From Desulfuromusa sp. (GTDB lineage Bacteria > Desulfobacterota > Desulfuromonadia > Desulfuromonadales > Geopsychrobacteraceae): a stretch of 64,000 bases of DNA. Shown here piece by piece: positions 1 to 8,445 of the stretch. The stretch is taken from positions 16,304 through 80,303 of the forward strand of contig JADGDX010000010.1 in NCBI GenBank assembly GCA_016744675.1, in the 5' to 3' direction. The notes under the pieces are model-generated. The model had not been told where the DNA came from. It ran no database searches and saw nothing but the letters and a program-made list of their open reading frames with translations. Numbering within the stretch: position 1 is the first letter of the stretch; every line of letters starts with the position of its first letter. A program made the position numbers and the translations under genes.

Positions 1-884
1 TGTAGATTATAGCACTCGAATCCATGAAGGGCACCTTTGCTCCCCAACGTCAGAGTTGCAGCATGGTCCGCAGTGTCCAATCCTTTACCCGCGGGCTCAA
101 CACCAATCAATTGAACTTCTTCGTCACCAAGAAAAGCGGTAAACAAGCCGATAGCATTTGATCCTCCACCAACACACGCCATAGCATAATCAGGCAAACG
201 TCCCTCTTTCCCCTGAAATTGTTCGCGTGCTTCGGTTCCAACAATTGTTTGGAAATCGCGGACCATCCGCGGAAAAGGATGTGGTCCGACAACTGAACCA
301 ATTGCATAGAAAAAATTAATCGGATCTTTGACATATTCTTCGAAGGCGCTGTCGACAGCATCCTTGAGTGTCTTGGTTCCACGCGTAACAGGAACCAACT
401 TACAACCAAGAATTTTCATTTTTGTGACATTGGGATGTTCTTTTTTTATATCAATTTCCCCCATATGGATCTCACACTCGATCCCCACCAACGCGCAAGC
501 AGTAGCCAAAGCGACACCATGCTGACCCGCTCCAGTTTCTGCTAAAACTTTTGTTTTCCCCATATGTTTAGCCAGCAATGCCTCACCGAGACAATGATTG
601 ATCTTATGCGCCCCCGTGTGATTCAAATCTTCCCGCTTGAGAAAAATCCGCGCGCCACCCTGAAGTTCAGTCAAACGCTTGGCAAAATAAATGGGGCTGG
701 GCCGCCCGACATAATCGGTATATAAGCCCTGTAATTGAGCCTGAAATTCTTCCGTTTGCCTGACTTTATCATAGGAATCATTGATCTCATCCATGATTGC
801 TTTAAGCTCTGGCGGGATAACCTGACCACCATATTCACCAAAATAACCATTTTGGTCGGGCATTTCCAAGAATTGTGTTGCCAT
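1..884 (-). CDS. trpB: Tryptophan synthase beta chain (3' end cut by window edge)
   Basis: PLP enzyme that joins indole and serine to make tryptophan. About 294 residues are present; the C-terminal quarter lies outside the window. The ATG at 884 follows an AGGGAG ribosome site. Visible family marks are the N-terminal GYFGEYGGQ, the [14 protein letters not shown] block with the PLP lysine at about residue 94, ETGAGQHG, and the glycine-rich phosphate cup GGGSNAIG. These are the normal TrpB marks. No trpA or other trp gene is adjacent on the visible side; the upstream neighbour is a glutamine synthetase gene ended by its own terminator, so trpB probably starts a separate transcript. Identification is firm; operon context downstream is unknown. 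Confidence 0.95.
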   Translation of the reverse strand, partial: MATQFLEMPDQNGYFGEYGGQVIPPELKAIMDEINDSYDKVRQTEEFQAQLQGLYTDYVGRPSPIYFAKRLTELQGGARIFLKREDLNHTGAHKINHCLGEALLAKHMGKTKVLAETGAGQHGVALATACALVGIECEIHMGEIDIKKEHPNVTKMKILGCKLVPVTRGTKTLKDAVDSAFEEYVKDPINFFYAIGSVVGPHPFPRMVRDFQTIVGTEAREQFQGKEGRLPDYAMACVGGGSNAIGLFTAFLGDEEVQLIGVEPAGKGLDTADHAATLTLGSKGALHGFECYNL

Positions 885-1003
885 TTTTTCTCCCTTTCGA
901 CATTGACATTATATAAAAGTTGCAGACCTACAAAACCACACTGTACTAGTACGCTGATACATTAAAGGCAAGTGAGAAGATGTGTCAAGAATATCTAGTA
1001 AAT

Positions 1004-1040
1004 AAAAAAATCCGCAGCCGATAGACTTATCAGCTGCGGA
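1004..1040 (-). terminator. Rho-independent terminator of the glutamine synthetase operon
   Basis: On the minus strand a 13-bp stem (TCCGCAGCTGATA with TATCGGCTGCGGA, one G-T pair) with a 4-nt loop is followed directly by seven T. It lies about 30 nt after the stop codon of the 1073-2389 gene and before trpB. This is one of the strongest intrinsic terminators in the window. Confidence 0.92.
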
Positions 1041-1072
1041 AGATTTCTCCCTTAGATCAATAAACTCTTGTC

Positions 1073-2389
1073 TTAAATACTCATATATTTCTGATGCTCA
1101 AAATCAGTGATGGTCGTTCGATATTCATCCCATTCTGCGATTTTTAAGTTGAGATAATTATTGAACAATTCGACACCCAGAGTTTCCGGCATGAAGCTGC
1201 TCTTTTCTGCTTCCATTAAAGCGGGATAAAAGTCGCGTGGCAAGAAGCGTTCATCCAAGACCTTGACTTGCGTTTCTTTTTTGTAGGTACTCCCCATATC
1301 TGGTTGACCGGCATCAGCCTTAGTTTCGATCCCATCAAGACCAGCAAAAATCAGGGTCGCAAATTGGAGATAAACATTGCCAGTCGCATCGGGACATCTC
1401 AGTTCCATCCGCGTTGCGTTCGTTGATAGAGCGTGTGGAATACGCACCATAGAACTACGATTTTGCAGTCCCCAACCCCGCACGATTGGTGCTTCTTTGC
1501 CCAAAACATAGGCTTTATAAGAATTGACAGTTGATGCCAAAACAATCGACATTTCTCGAGCATGAGTTGTTACACCACCGATAAAATACATCAGCATATC
1601 ACTCAAGCCATGTTCACAGTTTTCATCGTAACAAAGGCTGTTGCCTTCAAGGTCAGAAAATGAGGTATGAATATGAAAGGCATTCCGATTGAAACCGGTA
1701 AATGGTTTCGACATAAATGAAGCATGTAAATTGTACTGTGCCGCCACTTCTTTTGCGACAAATTGAAATAGTATTGTCCGGTCAGCAATAGTCAGTGGAT
1801 CACCCGGCTCAAGATTTATTTCGTGTTGCGAGGAGGTCACCTCATGATGAGTTTTTTCATACTGTACGCCACACGTTTCAAGCACATTGACAATTTCCTG
1901 ACGGACAACATCCCCGACATCGGTCGGCGATGACCCAAAGTAATCAAGTTTATCAGTATGAATAGCCCCATTCATTTCGTCGCCATTAAACAAAAAGAAT
2001 TCATGCTCCGGCCCCATCAAAAACTTTATTTTATTATCCGTAGCCGCCTTTTCAACTGCACGCTCCAGCGCATAGCGAGGGTCAACCGAGGTGCGTGAAC
2101 CATCCTGATTAAACAGCTGACCAACAAAAAAACCGATCTTGCGGTCACCAAAATCAACCAGACGAAAACTCTCAATAACCGGCTTCAACACCCGATCACT
2201 GTTGTCAACTGTTGCTATTCCTGCAATTGAACTACCATCTATACCAACACCATTTTTCATGATGTTTTCAATCTCATTCGGGTTGACCGAAAGGTTCTTC
2301 AACCGACCGTTCAGATCGGCAAAAAACAGCTTAGTATTGTAGGCTTGTTTTAGTTGTTCCTTAATTGCGGGAAGCGACGTGTTACGCAT
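1073..2389 (-). CDS. Divergent short type I glutamine synthetase-family protein
   Basis: 438 residues, the size of short GSI-alpha enzymes. The ATP-grasp-like GS fold is clear: IDGSS (Asp51), GPEHEF (Glu128, Glu130), HHEV plus Glu190, FHIH (His239), NRSSMVRIP and the RMELRCPD block (Glu329, Arg331). The adenylylation motif NLYDLP of GSI-beta is absent, so GlnE control is unlikely. Notable is VNSYKAY: the family normally has NSYKR, whose arginine (Arg321 in Salmonella GS) holds the glutamate carboxylate; here it is Ala293. The neighbouring gene keeps it. So this may ligate ammonia to a different acid or have a regulatory role. It is last in an aminomutase-GS-GS run and is followed by a strong terminator. 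A GGAG ribosome site precedes the ATG. Family certain, substrate not. Confidence 0.9.
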   Translation of the reverse strand: MRNTSLPAIKEQLKQAYNTKLFFADLNGRLKNLSVNPNEIENIMKNGVGIDGSSIAGIATVDNSDRVLKPVIESFRLVDFGDRKIGFFVGQLFNQDGSRTSVDPRYALERAVEKAATDNKIKFLMGPEHEFFLFNGDEMNGAIHTDKLDYFGSSPTDVGDVVRQEIVNVLETCGVQYEKTHHEVTSSQHEINLEPGDPLTIADRTILFQFVAKEVAAQYNLHASFMSKPFTGFNRNAFHIHTSFSDLEGNSLCYDENCEHGLSDMLMYFIGGVTTHAREMSIVLASTVNSYKAYVLGKEAPIVRGWGLQNRSSMVRIPHALSTNATRMELRCPDATGNVYLQFATLIFAGLDGIETKADAGQPDMGSTYKKETQVKVLDERFLPRDFYPALMEAEKSSFMPETLGVELFNNYLNLKIAEWDEYRTTITDFEHQKYMSI

Positions 2390-2420
2390 TGTTTTTCTCC
2401 ATATTTGAGTATTGAATATA

Positions 2421-2448
2421 CATGGAAACCCGGAACGGGGTTTCCATG
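2421..2448 (-). other. Perfect hairpin between the two glutamine synthetase genes
   Basis: CATGGAAACCC and GGGTTTCCATG form an 11-bp perfect stem with a 6-nt loop in the 72-nt gap between the two genes. There is no T-tract after it on the minus strand, so it does not look like a terminator. It could stop 3' exonucleases, or set different levels for the upstream and downstream cistrons. Confidence 0.6.
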
Positions 2449-2461
2449 CGCTAACATTGTC

Positions 2462-3883
2462 CTATAGATTAAAATAAAGGTTCATCTCATACGGCGTTGG
2501 CCGTTCATTGACCGCAACCACCTCTTTCATTTTTTCTTCGATCAAACCATCGATTAACATTTTGCTAAACACACCACCTTCTAACAAGTAGTCGTGATCT
2601 TTTTTCAATTCTTGCAACGCCTCTTCCAAGGTCGCCGGAATGGCCGGAAGGGCATTACGCTTTTCCTCCGACCAAGCAAAAATATTTTCATCAAAAGGAC
2701 CATTATTATTTGCAGTCGGATCAATCTTCTTTTTAACCCCATCAATACCGGCCATAATAAGAGCACTAGTTGCCAGGTAGGGGTTACAGGTTGCATCACC
2801 AGTACGAAATTCGAAACGTTTGTTCTCTTCGGTGGTTGCATATTTTGGGATACGGATAGCAGCACTGCGATTGGCCAGTCCGAAGATCAGTTTGACTGGG
2901 GCTTCAAATCCAGGCAACAGACGTTTGTAAGAGTTGGTACTCGGGTTTGTCAAAGCAACCAGCGATTTCCCATGGTAGAGAATTCCACCAATAAAATGGA
3001 GAGCAACCTCTGAAAGATCAGCATATCCCCCTTTTTCATAAAGAATATTCTTGCCATTCTTCTTCAACAACATATGAAAATGCATGCCATTTCCCGCTTC
3101 ATCATACATCGGCTTTGGCATCAAGGTGGCCGCTAGACCATGCTTAAGCGCGATCTGCTGGATCGCACTTTTTATATACATGATATTATCGGCAATCTCA
3201 GGAAACGGTGCTAGTTCGGTCTCGATCTCCTGTTGTGAGCTGATACCGACTTCGTGGTGGTGATAACGGATGGGGCAAATATTCTCTTCAATATAATCAG
3301 AAATTTCCTCTCGCACGTGGGCGTTACGATCATAAGGACGATCGAGATGATAGCCTTTACGATGAGTCAGAGCAGTGGCGTCGGAATCTTCATAATCAAA
3401 CGGCAGTGCTTCCTTATTTTCCATAGTTGAAAAGCGGTAGCCTGATTTATGTCTTGTGTTGTAATAGACCGCTTCACTGAGCAAGTTGAATTCAAATTCC
3501 GGAATCCACAGCATCTCATCGGCAATCCCCGAGGCCTTAAGGTAATCAAAAGACCGCTGCGCCACACTGCGTGGATCTTTTTTGTATCCTGCGGGCGAAT
3601 CGGCCTCGCGGATTGAACAGATGATCTGTACGGTGGGATTAGGGTTAAAGGTATCGTAACGGGCAGTGGAGAGATCGGGCATTAAAATCAGATCTCCCGA
3701 TTCAACATTTCTCATTCCGGGGATGCTGGATCCATCAAAAGGGATGCCATGCGACATAACATATTCAATCCGTCGCGCTGGAAAATTGATGTGGTACCAA
3801 CGTCCGACAAGATCGACATACTTCAGGTCAATATTTTTGACCTTTTTTTCCTCAATGAGTTCCTGTAAACTTAGCAAGTTCAT
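2462..3883 (-). CDS. Type I glutamine synthetase
   Basis: 473 residues, normal GSI length. It makes glutamine from glutamate, ammonia and ATP. All main GS motifs are seen: PFDGSSIPG, the IPEFEF metal-ligand glutamates, HHHEVG with the following QQE, GNGMHFH, NPSTNSYKR (carboxylate-binding arginine kept), PGFEAP, NRSAAIRIP and RFEFR. The place of the adenylylation loop reads FAWSEEKR rather than NLYDLP, so tyrosine adenylylation is unlikely. The region around residues 140-185 holds an insertion-like polar stretch. The ATG has an AGGGAG site. It sits between a KamA-type aminomutase upstream and a second divergent GS downstream, an unusual context: no glnB or glnE is seen. It could act on glutamate or on beta-glutamate made by the neighbour; the latter is inference. 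Confidence 0.9.
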   Translation of the reverse strand: MNLLSLQELIEEKKVKNIDLKYVDLVGRWYHINFPARRIEYVMSHGIPFDGSSIPGMRNVESGDLILMPDLSTARYDTFNPNPTVQIICSIREADSPAGYKKDPRSVAQRSFDYLKASGIADEMLWIPEFEFNLLSEAVYYNTRHKSGYRFSTMENKEALPFDYEDSDATALTHRKGYHLDRPYDRNAHVREEISDYIEENICPIRYHHHEVGISSQQEIETELAPFPEIADNIMYIKSAIQQIALKHGLAATLMPKPMYDEAGNGMHFHMLLKKNGKNILYEKGGYADLSEVALHFIGGILYHGKSLVALTNPSTNSYKRLLPGFEAPVKLIFGLANRSAAIRIPKYATTEENKRFEFRTGDATCNPYLATSALIMAGIDGVKKKIDPTANNNGPFDENIFAWSEEKRNALPAIPATLEEALQELKKDHDYLLEGGVFSKMLIDGLIEEKMKEVVAVNERPTPYEMNLYFNL

Positions 3884-3917
3884 GTGTGCTTCTCCCTGAC
3901 GAGATGTACTGTGTAAC

Positions 3918-3945
3918 GATGGAGGCTGTTCCCGCAGCCTCCATC
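3918..3945 (-). other. Hairpin between the aminomutase and glutamine synthetase genes
   Basis: GATGGAGGCTG and CAGCCTCCATC make an 11-bp perfect stem with a 6-nt loop. It lies in the 79-nt gap after the aminomutase stop. No T-tract follows on the minus strand. It resembles the hairpin at 2421-2448 in position and design, suggesting a processing or partial-termination role within one operon. Confidence 0.6.
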
Positions 3946-3962
3946 ATTTATTTAAAGTGATT

Positions 3963-5039
3963 TTATTCAGGCATATTTGGAATTTTTGTCGTCTGCCCCA
4001 AGTGATTTTTCAGTGTATATTCCTTATCATTCTTATCCATAATATAGTAATCGGGCATCAGTGGAATCTTACCGATATTGGTGGCGAGAACATACATCGG
4101 CTGCGCCAAACCGGTGGTATGTCCACGCAGCGCATCACGAATCAATTCAGCACCCTTCTCAACTGGAGTCCGGAAATGATCGATTCCCGGAGCAGGTTCA
4201 CAGTAGAAAACGTAATAGGGACGGATTCTGATTCGGAGCAACTTTTGGTGTAACTCTCGGAACACCGGAACGGTATCATTGATCCCCTTTAGAAGAACCG
4301 CCTGGTTTCCAACATTGATGCCACAACTCATCAGTTCATAAACCGCCTTTGCGGTTTCTTCGGTGATCTCATTGGGGTGATTACACTGGGTATTAATCCA
4401 TACCGGAACCCGATGAAAGCCACCGATAGCTTTTTTTAGCCCTTCAGTAATTCTCTGGGGAAGAACAATCGGTAAACGTGAGCCAATACGAATCATCTGA
4501 ACATGTGGAATCTCACGAATTTTACCAATTAAGTAGGCTAATTTAGCATCGGATAACAGCAGCGGATCACCACCAGTAATCAGGACATCCCGGACTTCTG
4601 GATGTTCTGCAATCCAAGTCAACCCCTCTTCTACATCGAAACGCAGTTGGAGGTCCTGATCGACAACGAGTTCTTTACGAAAACAATGGCGGCAATAAAT
4701 GCCACAGGTTTCAATAACGGTGAAAGCAATCCGGTCTTTGTATTGGCGAGCAATACTATCGGGGCGGACCTCTTCAGTCGCCCGATTCTCCTTCCACACC
4801 AAATAATTATCCATCCCGAATTCATTGACCTTTTCTTTCATTGACGGGAGGACCTGCATCCGGATTGGACAATGTGGATCATCTTTGTCCATCAATGAGG
4901 CAAAGTAAGGTGTTGTCCCCCACTTTGTTTTCAGAGTATTAATTGCTTCTCTTTCGTCGGCAGACACATTGATATATTTTTCAAGTTTTTCGAGGGTATT
5001 CACCTCATTTTGCATCTGTTTAACCCATTCTTCAGCCAT
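3963..5039 (-). CDS. KamA-family radical SAM 2,3-aminomutase, substrate unclear
   Basis: 358 residues from the ATG at 5039, chosen over the ATG at 5051 because a GGAGG site lies between them. A CX3CX2C cluster motif (Cys112, Cys116, Cys119) binds the SAM-cleaving 4Fe-4S cluster, GGDPL follows, and Lys324 in GKIPLMP matches the PLP lysine of lysine 2,3-aminomutase. The match to clostridial LAM is close through HFRTPV and LRGHT. Yet the two aspartates that hold the lysine side-chain amine in LAM (Asp293, Asp330) are Glu281 and Ala319 here, and the Lys/Asn pair described for glutamate 2,3-aminomutase is not there either. The C-terminal cysteine-rich tail of LAM is missing. It probably makes a beta-amino acid; with glutamine synthetases next door, a beta-glutamate route is an attractive guess. 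EpmB is a less close alternative and no epmA or efp gene is nearby. Confidence 0.82.
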   Translation of the reverse strand: MAEEWVKQMQNEVNTLEKLEKYINVSADEREAINTLKTKWGTTPYFASLMDKDDPHCPIRMQVLPSMKEKVNEFGMDNYLVWKENRATEEVRPDSIARQYKDRIAFTVIETCGIYCRHCFRKELVVDQDLQLRFDVEEGLTWIAEHPEVRDVLITGGDPLLLSDAKLAYLIGKIREIPHVQMIRIGSRLPIVLPQRITEGLKKAIGGFHRVPVWINTQCNHPNEITEETAKAVYELMSCGINVGNQAVLLKGINDTVPVFRELHQKLLRIRIRPYYVFYCEPAPGIDHFRTPVEKGAELIRDALRGHTTGLAQPMYVLATNIGKIPLMPDYYIMDKNDKEYTLKNHLGQTTKIPNMPE

Positions 5040-5101
5040 TTCATCCTCCATAATTTGGTTTTATCAGATCATAATATTGTTATTTAAGAAGAAACTTACC
5101 A

Positions 5102-5749
5102 CTAATTACCCTCATAAATTGCTATTTTTGACCCGGTTTCCACGTAGTGTTGCCGAACCACCGTTTCAACCAGACTCCGATTTTGTGCTTTCACACTTTC
5201 GACGATCTCCCGATGCCGCCTACCAATTTCTGCAGGGCTATAGAGCTTTCCCCAATATTTAAAAAATAGAATATGTAACTTAAGACTGAGACGATCTGTA
5301 TATTCCAGCAATTGGACATTATTACATTTACTGATTAGGAGGTCGTGAAATTCTCCACCTACGTCAACCACCATTTTGTGGTTATTTTTTTGCGCATAAG
5401 TTTCCATTTGAGTTGTCAGATTTTCCAACTTATCGATTTCCTCAGAAGAAAAAAGACCACAAGTTTCCATAACGGCATAACCCTCAAGAACACCCCGCGT
5501 GGTATAACTATCAATAATCTCTTTGGCAGATAAAATAGGGATAAAATTCCCGACCTGAGGGCGATAGTCAACCAGCCCGTTCATGATCAACTCTTTCATT
5601 GCCTCCCGGATTGGTGCTCGACTAATTCCCATTTTCTCAGCCAGCAAAGTTTCTTTTAACTGATCACCCGGATTTAATTCACCTTCCAATAAAAGTTGAT
5701 ACACATGATCAACAACCTGATCTTTGTAAGTTTTTTTAACAACAATCAT
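5102..5749 (-). CDS. GntR-family (FadR/FCD) transcriptional regulator
   Basis: 215 residues. The N-terminal winged helix spans about residues 8-75, with the GntR recognition helix in LAEKMGISRAPIREAMKEL. The rest is a helical FCD ligand domain with conserved Asp and His residues typical of its metal and ligand site. FCD regulators usually sense small carboxylates or amino acids and repress neighbouring genes. It sits between the aminotransferase (upstream) and the aminomutase (50 nt downstream), all on the minus strand, so it is the likely local regulator of the amino acid cluster. The ligand cannot be read from the sequence. Start codon choice is weakly supported: no strong ribosome site is visible. 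Confidence 0.85.
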   Translation of the reverse strand: MIVVKKTYKDQVVDHVYQLLLEGELNPGDQLKETLLAEKMGISRAPIREAMKELIMNGLVDYRPQVGNFIPILSAKEIIDSYTTRGVLEGYAVMETCGLFSSEEIDKLENLTTQMETYAQKNNHKMVVDVGGEFHDLLISKCNNVQLLEYTDRLSLKLHILFFKYWGKLYSPAEIGRRHREIVESVKAQNRSLVETVVRQHYVETGSKIAIYEGN

Positions 5750-5874
5750 AAAACTAGAGACCCTTTTTTTATTCGAGCATCATCACCACATATCAATATT
5801 TCTGAAACTATGGCAACCACTTGAACAACTACGCGAAAAACCTAAAACCGATTTTCGATCTTTCAAATAGCAAA

Positions 5875-7161
5875 CTATTTCAACCAATCACAGATTAGCT
5901 GGATGGCCTTAAGAACTTTTCCACAGTATTGACTTAGAAAATCATCGTCCAATAACTGCCCAGCTGGAATCTGTTCAGCTGCAGCTAACACTTTCGCACC
6001 ATCAAAATCAACAAACGCCAGCCGCAGGGTTAGCTCTTCTGCGGGGCGACCAAAGCAGCTTCCCGGTAAAACTGCCACACCGGTATCCCGTAGTAAATGA
6101 TGGCATAATTCTTCACTATTGTTGATCCCACGAGCAGACAATTGAGGCCGAAATGGATCGAAATCAGGGAACATATAGAAAGCTCCATCTGGACGCGAAG
6201 CAGGCACGCCTGCGCCGTCTAAACGTTTCCATATCCATTCGCTCAATGCTTTTAGTACCCTTCGAGACTGATAGAGATAACGTTCCAAATCGACCCCACC
6301 CTGGAATGCCTTGACCGCAGCATATTGGATCGGGGCACTGGTTGCGGTGAACGTCTCGCTTGCAACCACCGCCATAGAATCTAAGAGCCATTTTAGCTCC
6401 GCTGGAAAAGCAAAGGTTCCCAGTCGCCATCCACCAGCACCAGCCCACTTACTGAGCCCACTAGCAATAATAGTTCCCTCTGGATAGTAGCGAGAAATCG
6501 AATGGTGCGCTCCAGAAAAGTTTAGCTCACCATAAATTTCATCCGAGAGAAGAATGATATGGTATTTACGAGCCACTTCAGCAAGATCCTGTAACTGCTG
6601 GTCAGAATAAGTGCAACCTGTTGGATTATTGGGATAATTAAGAATGACAATTCTTGGCTTTGAAGGATCGCTCTGACAGTGTCGCTCTAATTCATCAGGG
6701 GTCAGCAACCATTTATTTTCTTCTATCGTTTGTAACCAGTGGACATGCCGACCAACAATGTGAGCCTGAGGTGCATATGAAACCCAACTAGGAGTCGGGA
6801 TCACCAGATCACCATAATAAACCAGCTGTAAGATAAACATCAGTTCTTTTGACCCTGGACCGATAAGAATATTTTCTCCCAGAAACGCTAAATCCTGAGT
6901 CCGCCGATAGTAACTGGCAACCGCATCACGTAGTGCAGGAAGGCCACGAACCGGCAGGTAATCTTTTTGATGAGCGTTGTTTTGCAGCTCACGTACAATC
7001 GAAACTGGAACCGGGAAAGGCGACTGCCCCAGACCCAATTTATAAATTTTGTGGCCATCAGCTAATAATTCATTACTTTTCTCATTAACCCCCAGTGTTG
7101 CTGATACAGGCAAACCGCGAACATCGAGGTTTAAGTGAACTTCATGTTGCCCTTTGACCAT
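5875..7161 (-). CDS. Class I/II PLP-dependent aminotransferase
   Basis: 428 residues with the aspartate-aminotransferase fold (fold type I). Visible marks are NYPNNPTG, SDEIYGELNF (PLP-ring aspartate and tyrosine), and SGLSKWAGAGGWRLG with the PLP-binding lysine and phosphate-binding arginine. The C-terminal substrate arginine region reads LTLRLAFVDFDG, as in family members. An N-terminal stretch of about 35 residues precedes the usual start of the fold. A GGAG site lies 8 nt before the ATG. It heads the minus-strand amino acid cluster with the GntR regulator, aminomutase and glutamine synthetases. The amino donor and acceptor are unknown. Confidence 0.88.
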   Translation of the reverse strand: MVKGQHEVHLNLDVRGLPVSATLGVNEKSNELLADGHKIYKLGLGQSPFPVPVSIVRELQNNAHQKDYLPVRGLPALRDAVASYYRRTQDLAFLGENILIGPGSKELMFILQLVYYGDLVIPTPSWVSYAPQAHIVGRHVHWLQTIEENKWLLTPDELERHCQSDPSKPRIVILNYPNNPTGCTYSDQQLQDLAEVARKYHIILLSDEIYGELNFSGAHHSISRYYPEGTIIASGLSKWAGAGGWRLGTFAFPAELKWLLDSMAVVASETFTATSAPIQYAAVKAFQGGVDLERYLYQSRRVLKALSEWIWKRLDGAGVPASRPDGAFYMFPDFDPFRPQLSARGINNSEELCHHLLRDTGVAVLPGSCFGRPAEELTLRLAFVDFDGAKVLAAAEQIPAGQLLDDDFLSQYCGKVLKAIQLICDWLK

Positions 7162-7761
7162 TTTAAATCTCCATACCTTTCAAGATAGAAATATACTAAC
7201 CGCTCCCCACCTGAGGCCGATAATCGGTCGGACCATGGACGATCAACAACCTTATTTCTATAGGCTTTTTTGATAATAGGCAGAAAAGTATCCACCCTCA
7301 CGACTATCCAATGTCGACATTAGACATCGAAAAAAAAGAAGTCAAGTCAAAAAAGATGCTCGGAAAGTTTTTATCTGAAAGCCGGATAAAATATCTGTCT
7401 TCAATTCAGCGCTGCTTTGGCGTTCACCATTCCTTCTTAGCAGCGATCTTCTATCTCTATTTAGGGACGCTTAATACGGATAATTATATTGAGTTGGCTG
7501 AAAAAATCGATGACAGTCATCACGATTTTCCTTTAATGGAGCAGGATCCTACGCTAGGTCTGGCTTGCTGAACAGGTAACCGTGGGATGGTCCCAGCTCA
7601 ATTCCTGCACTGCCTTCCACAGGGCAACAACCGAACACCCCTTCTAACCAAATTTTATAAGTGTTTATTCTTCAGTGCAAAAAAACTTCCCACGTGAGGT
7701 TCGATCTGAATCAATTTATTGATCGTGTTTCCACCATAGGAACTTCCTGCTCTCGTAAAAC
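7162..7761. other. 600-base stretch with no convincing gene
   Basis: This lies between the aminotransferase start and the aat stop. The first 100 bases should hold the promoter of the minus-strand amino acid cluster. A plus-strand open frame of 86 codons (7311-7571) has no ribosome site, no recognisable family and odd composition; it may be a decayed remnant. No tRNA, repeat or clear terminator for aat was found. Confidence 0.5.
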
Positions 7762-8445
7762 TTAAAAGGAACTGACCAAGGGTCCATAGGGTGCAACATG
7801 GGCTTTCTGTAAATATATTTGAAAATCCTGTCTTGAAATTTCCTGTGCCCCCATACTGACAAGGTGATCCGTCGTCTGTTGACAATCGAGCAGTTCAAAA
7901 CCTTTTTGCTCTAGACGATTCATTAAATGGATTAAAACAACCTTTGAAGCATTCATTCTCAGACTAAACATCGATTCCCCAAAGAAACAACGATCAATAG
8001 CAACTCCATACAAACCACCGACCAACAAATCCCCATCCCAGCATTCAACAGAATGGGCATATCCAAGTTTGTGCAGCTGTATATACGCACTCTGCATTTC
8101 AGGTGTGATCCAGGTTCCACTACCATCGTCTCCGGCACGTAAACGACGACACCAAGAGATAACTTCGGTAAAATTTTCGTTAAAACTGATACGGTAATTC
8201 GCGTTGCGCATGAAGCGGCGCAAGGAGCGGGAGATATGTAGGTCAGAAGGAAAAAGGACGCAACGTGGGTCTGGTGACCACCAAAGGATGGGATCATCGG
8301 GGCTGTACCAAGGAAAAATCCCTAGGCGATAAGCCAGCAGCAAACGCTCAGAAGAGAGATCACCACCAACGGCAAGCAGTCCATACTCTTCTGCCTCCTC
8401 AACAGGGGGAAACCAGAGTTGATCATCTAGTAAGTGGCAAGGCAT
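7762..8445 (-). CDS. aat: Leucyl/phenylalanyl-tRNA--protein transferase
   Basis: 227 residues. It adds Leu or Phe to the N-terminal Arg or Lys of proteins, making N-degrons for ClpAPS. Family marks are FPPVEEA, GLLAVGGDLS, the RLGIFPWYS block, WWSPDPR and FGESMFS. The ATG overlaps the clpA stop as TGATG, so translation is coupled; I prefer this to the TTG one codon earlier. The clpS-clpA-aat order puts the tagging enzyme, the adaptor that reads the tag and the unfoldase in one operon. Confidence 0.96.
   Translation of the reverse strand: MPCHLLDDQLWFPPVEEAEEYGLLAVGGDLSSERLLLAYRLGIFPWYSPDDPILWWSPDPRCVLFPSDLHISRSLRRFMRNANYRISFNENFTEVISWCRRLRAGDDGSGTWITPEMQSAYIQLHKLGYAHSVECWDGDLLVGGLYGVAIDRCFFGESMFSLRMNASKVVLIHLMNRLEQKGFELLDCQQTTDHLVSMGAQEISRQDFQIYLQKAHVAPYGPLVSSF

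Noticed and set aside
3963..5039. EpmB (EF-P lysine aminomutase) identity for the radical SAM gene
   Set aside because: The C-terminal half matches LAM (HFRTPV, LRGHT) better than EpmB, and no efp or epmA gene is near.
7311..7571. Plus-strand open frame of 86 codons before the aat gene end
   Set aside because: No ribosome site, no recognised family and a composition unlike neighbouring genes; kept only as a note on the intergenic stretch.
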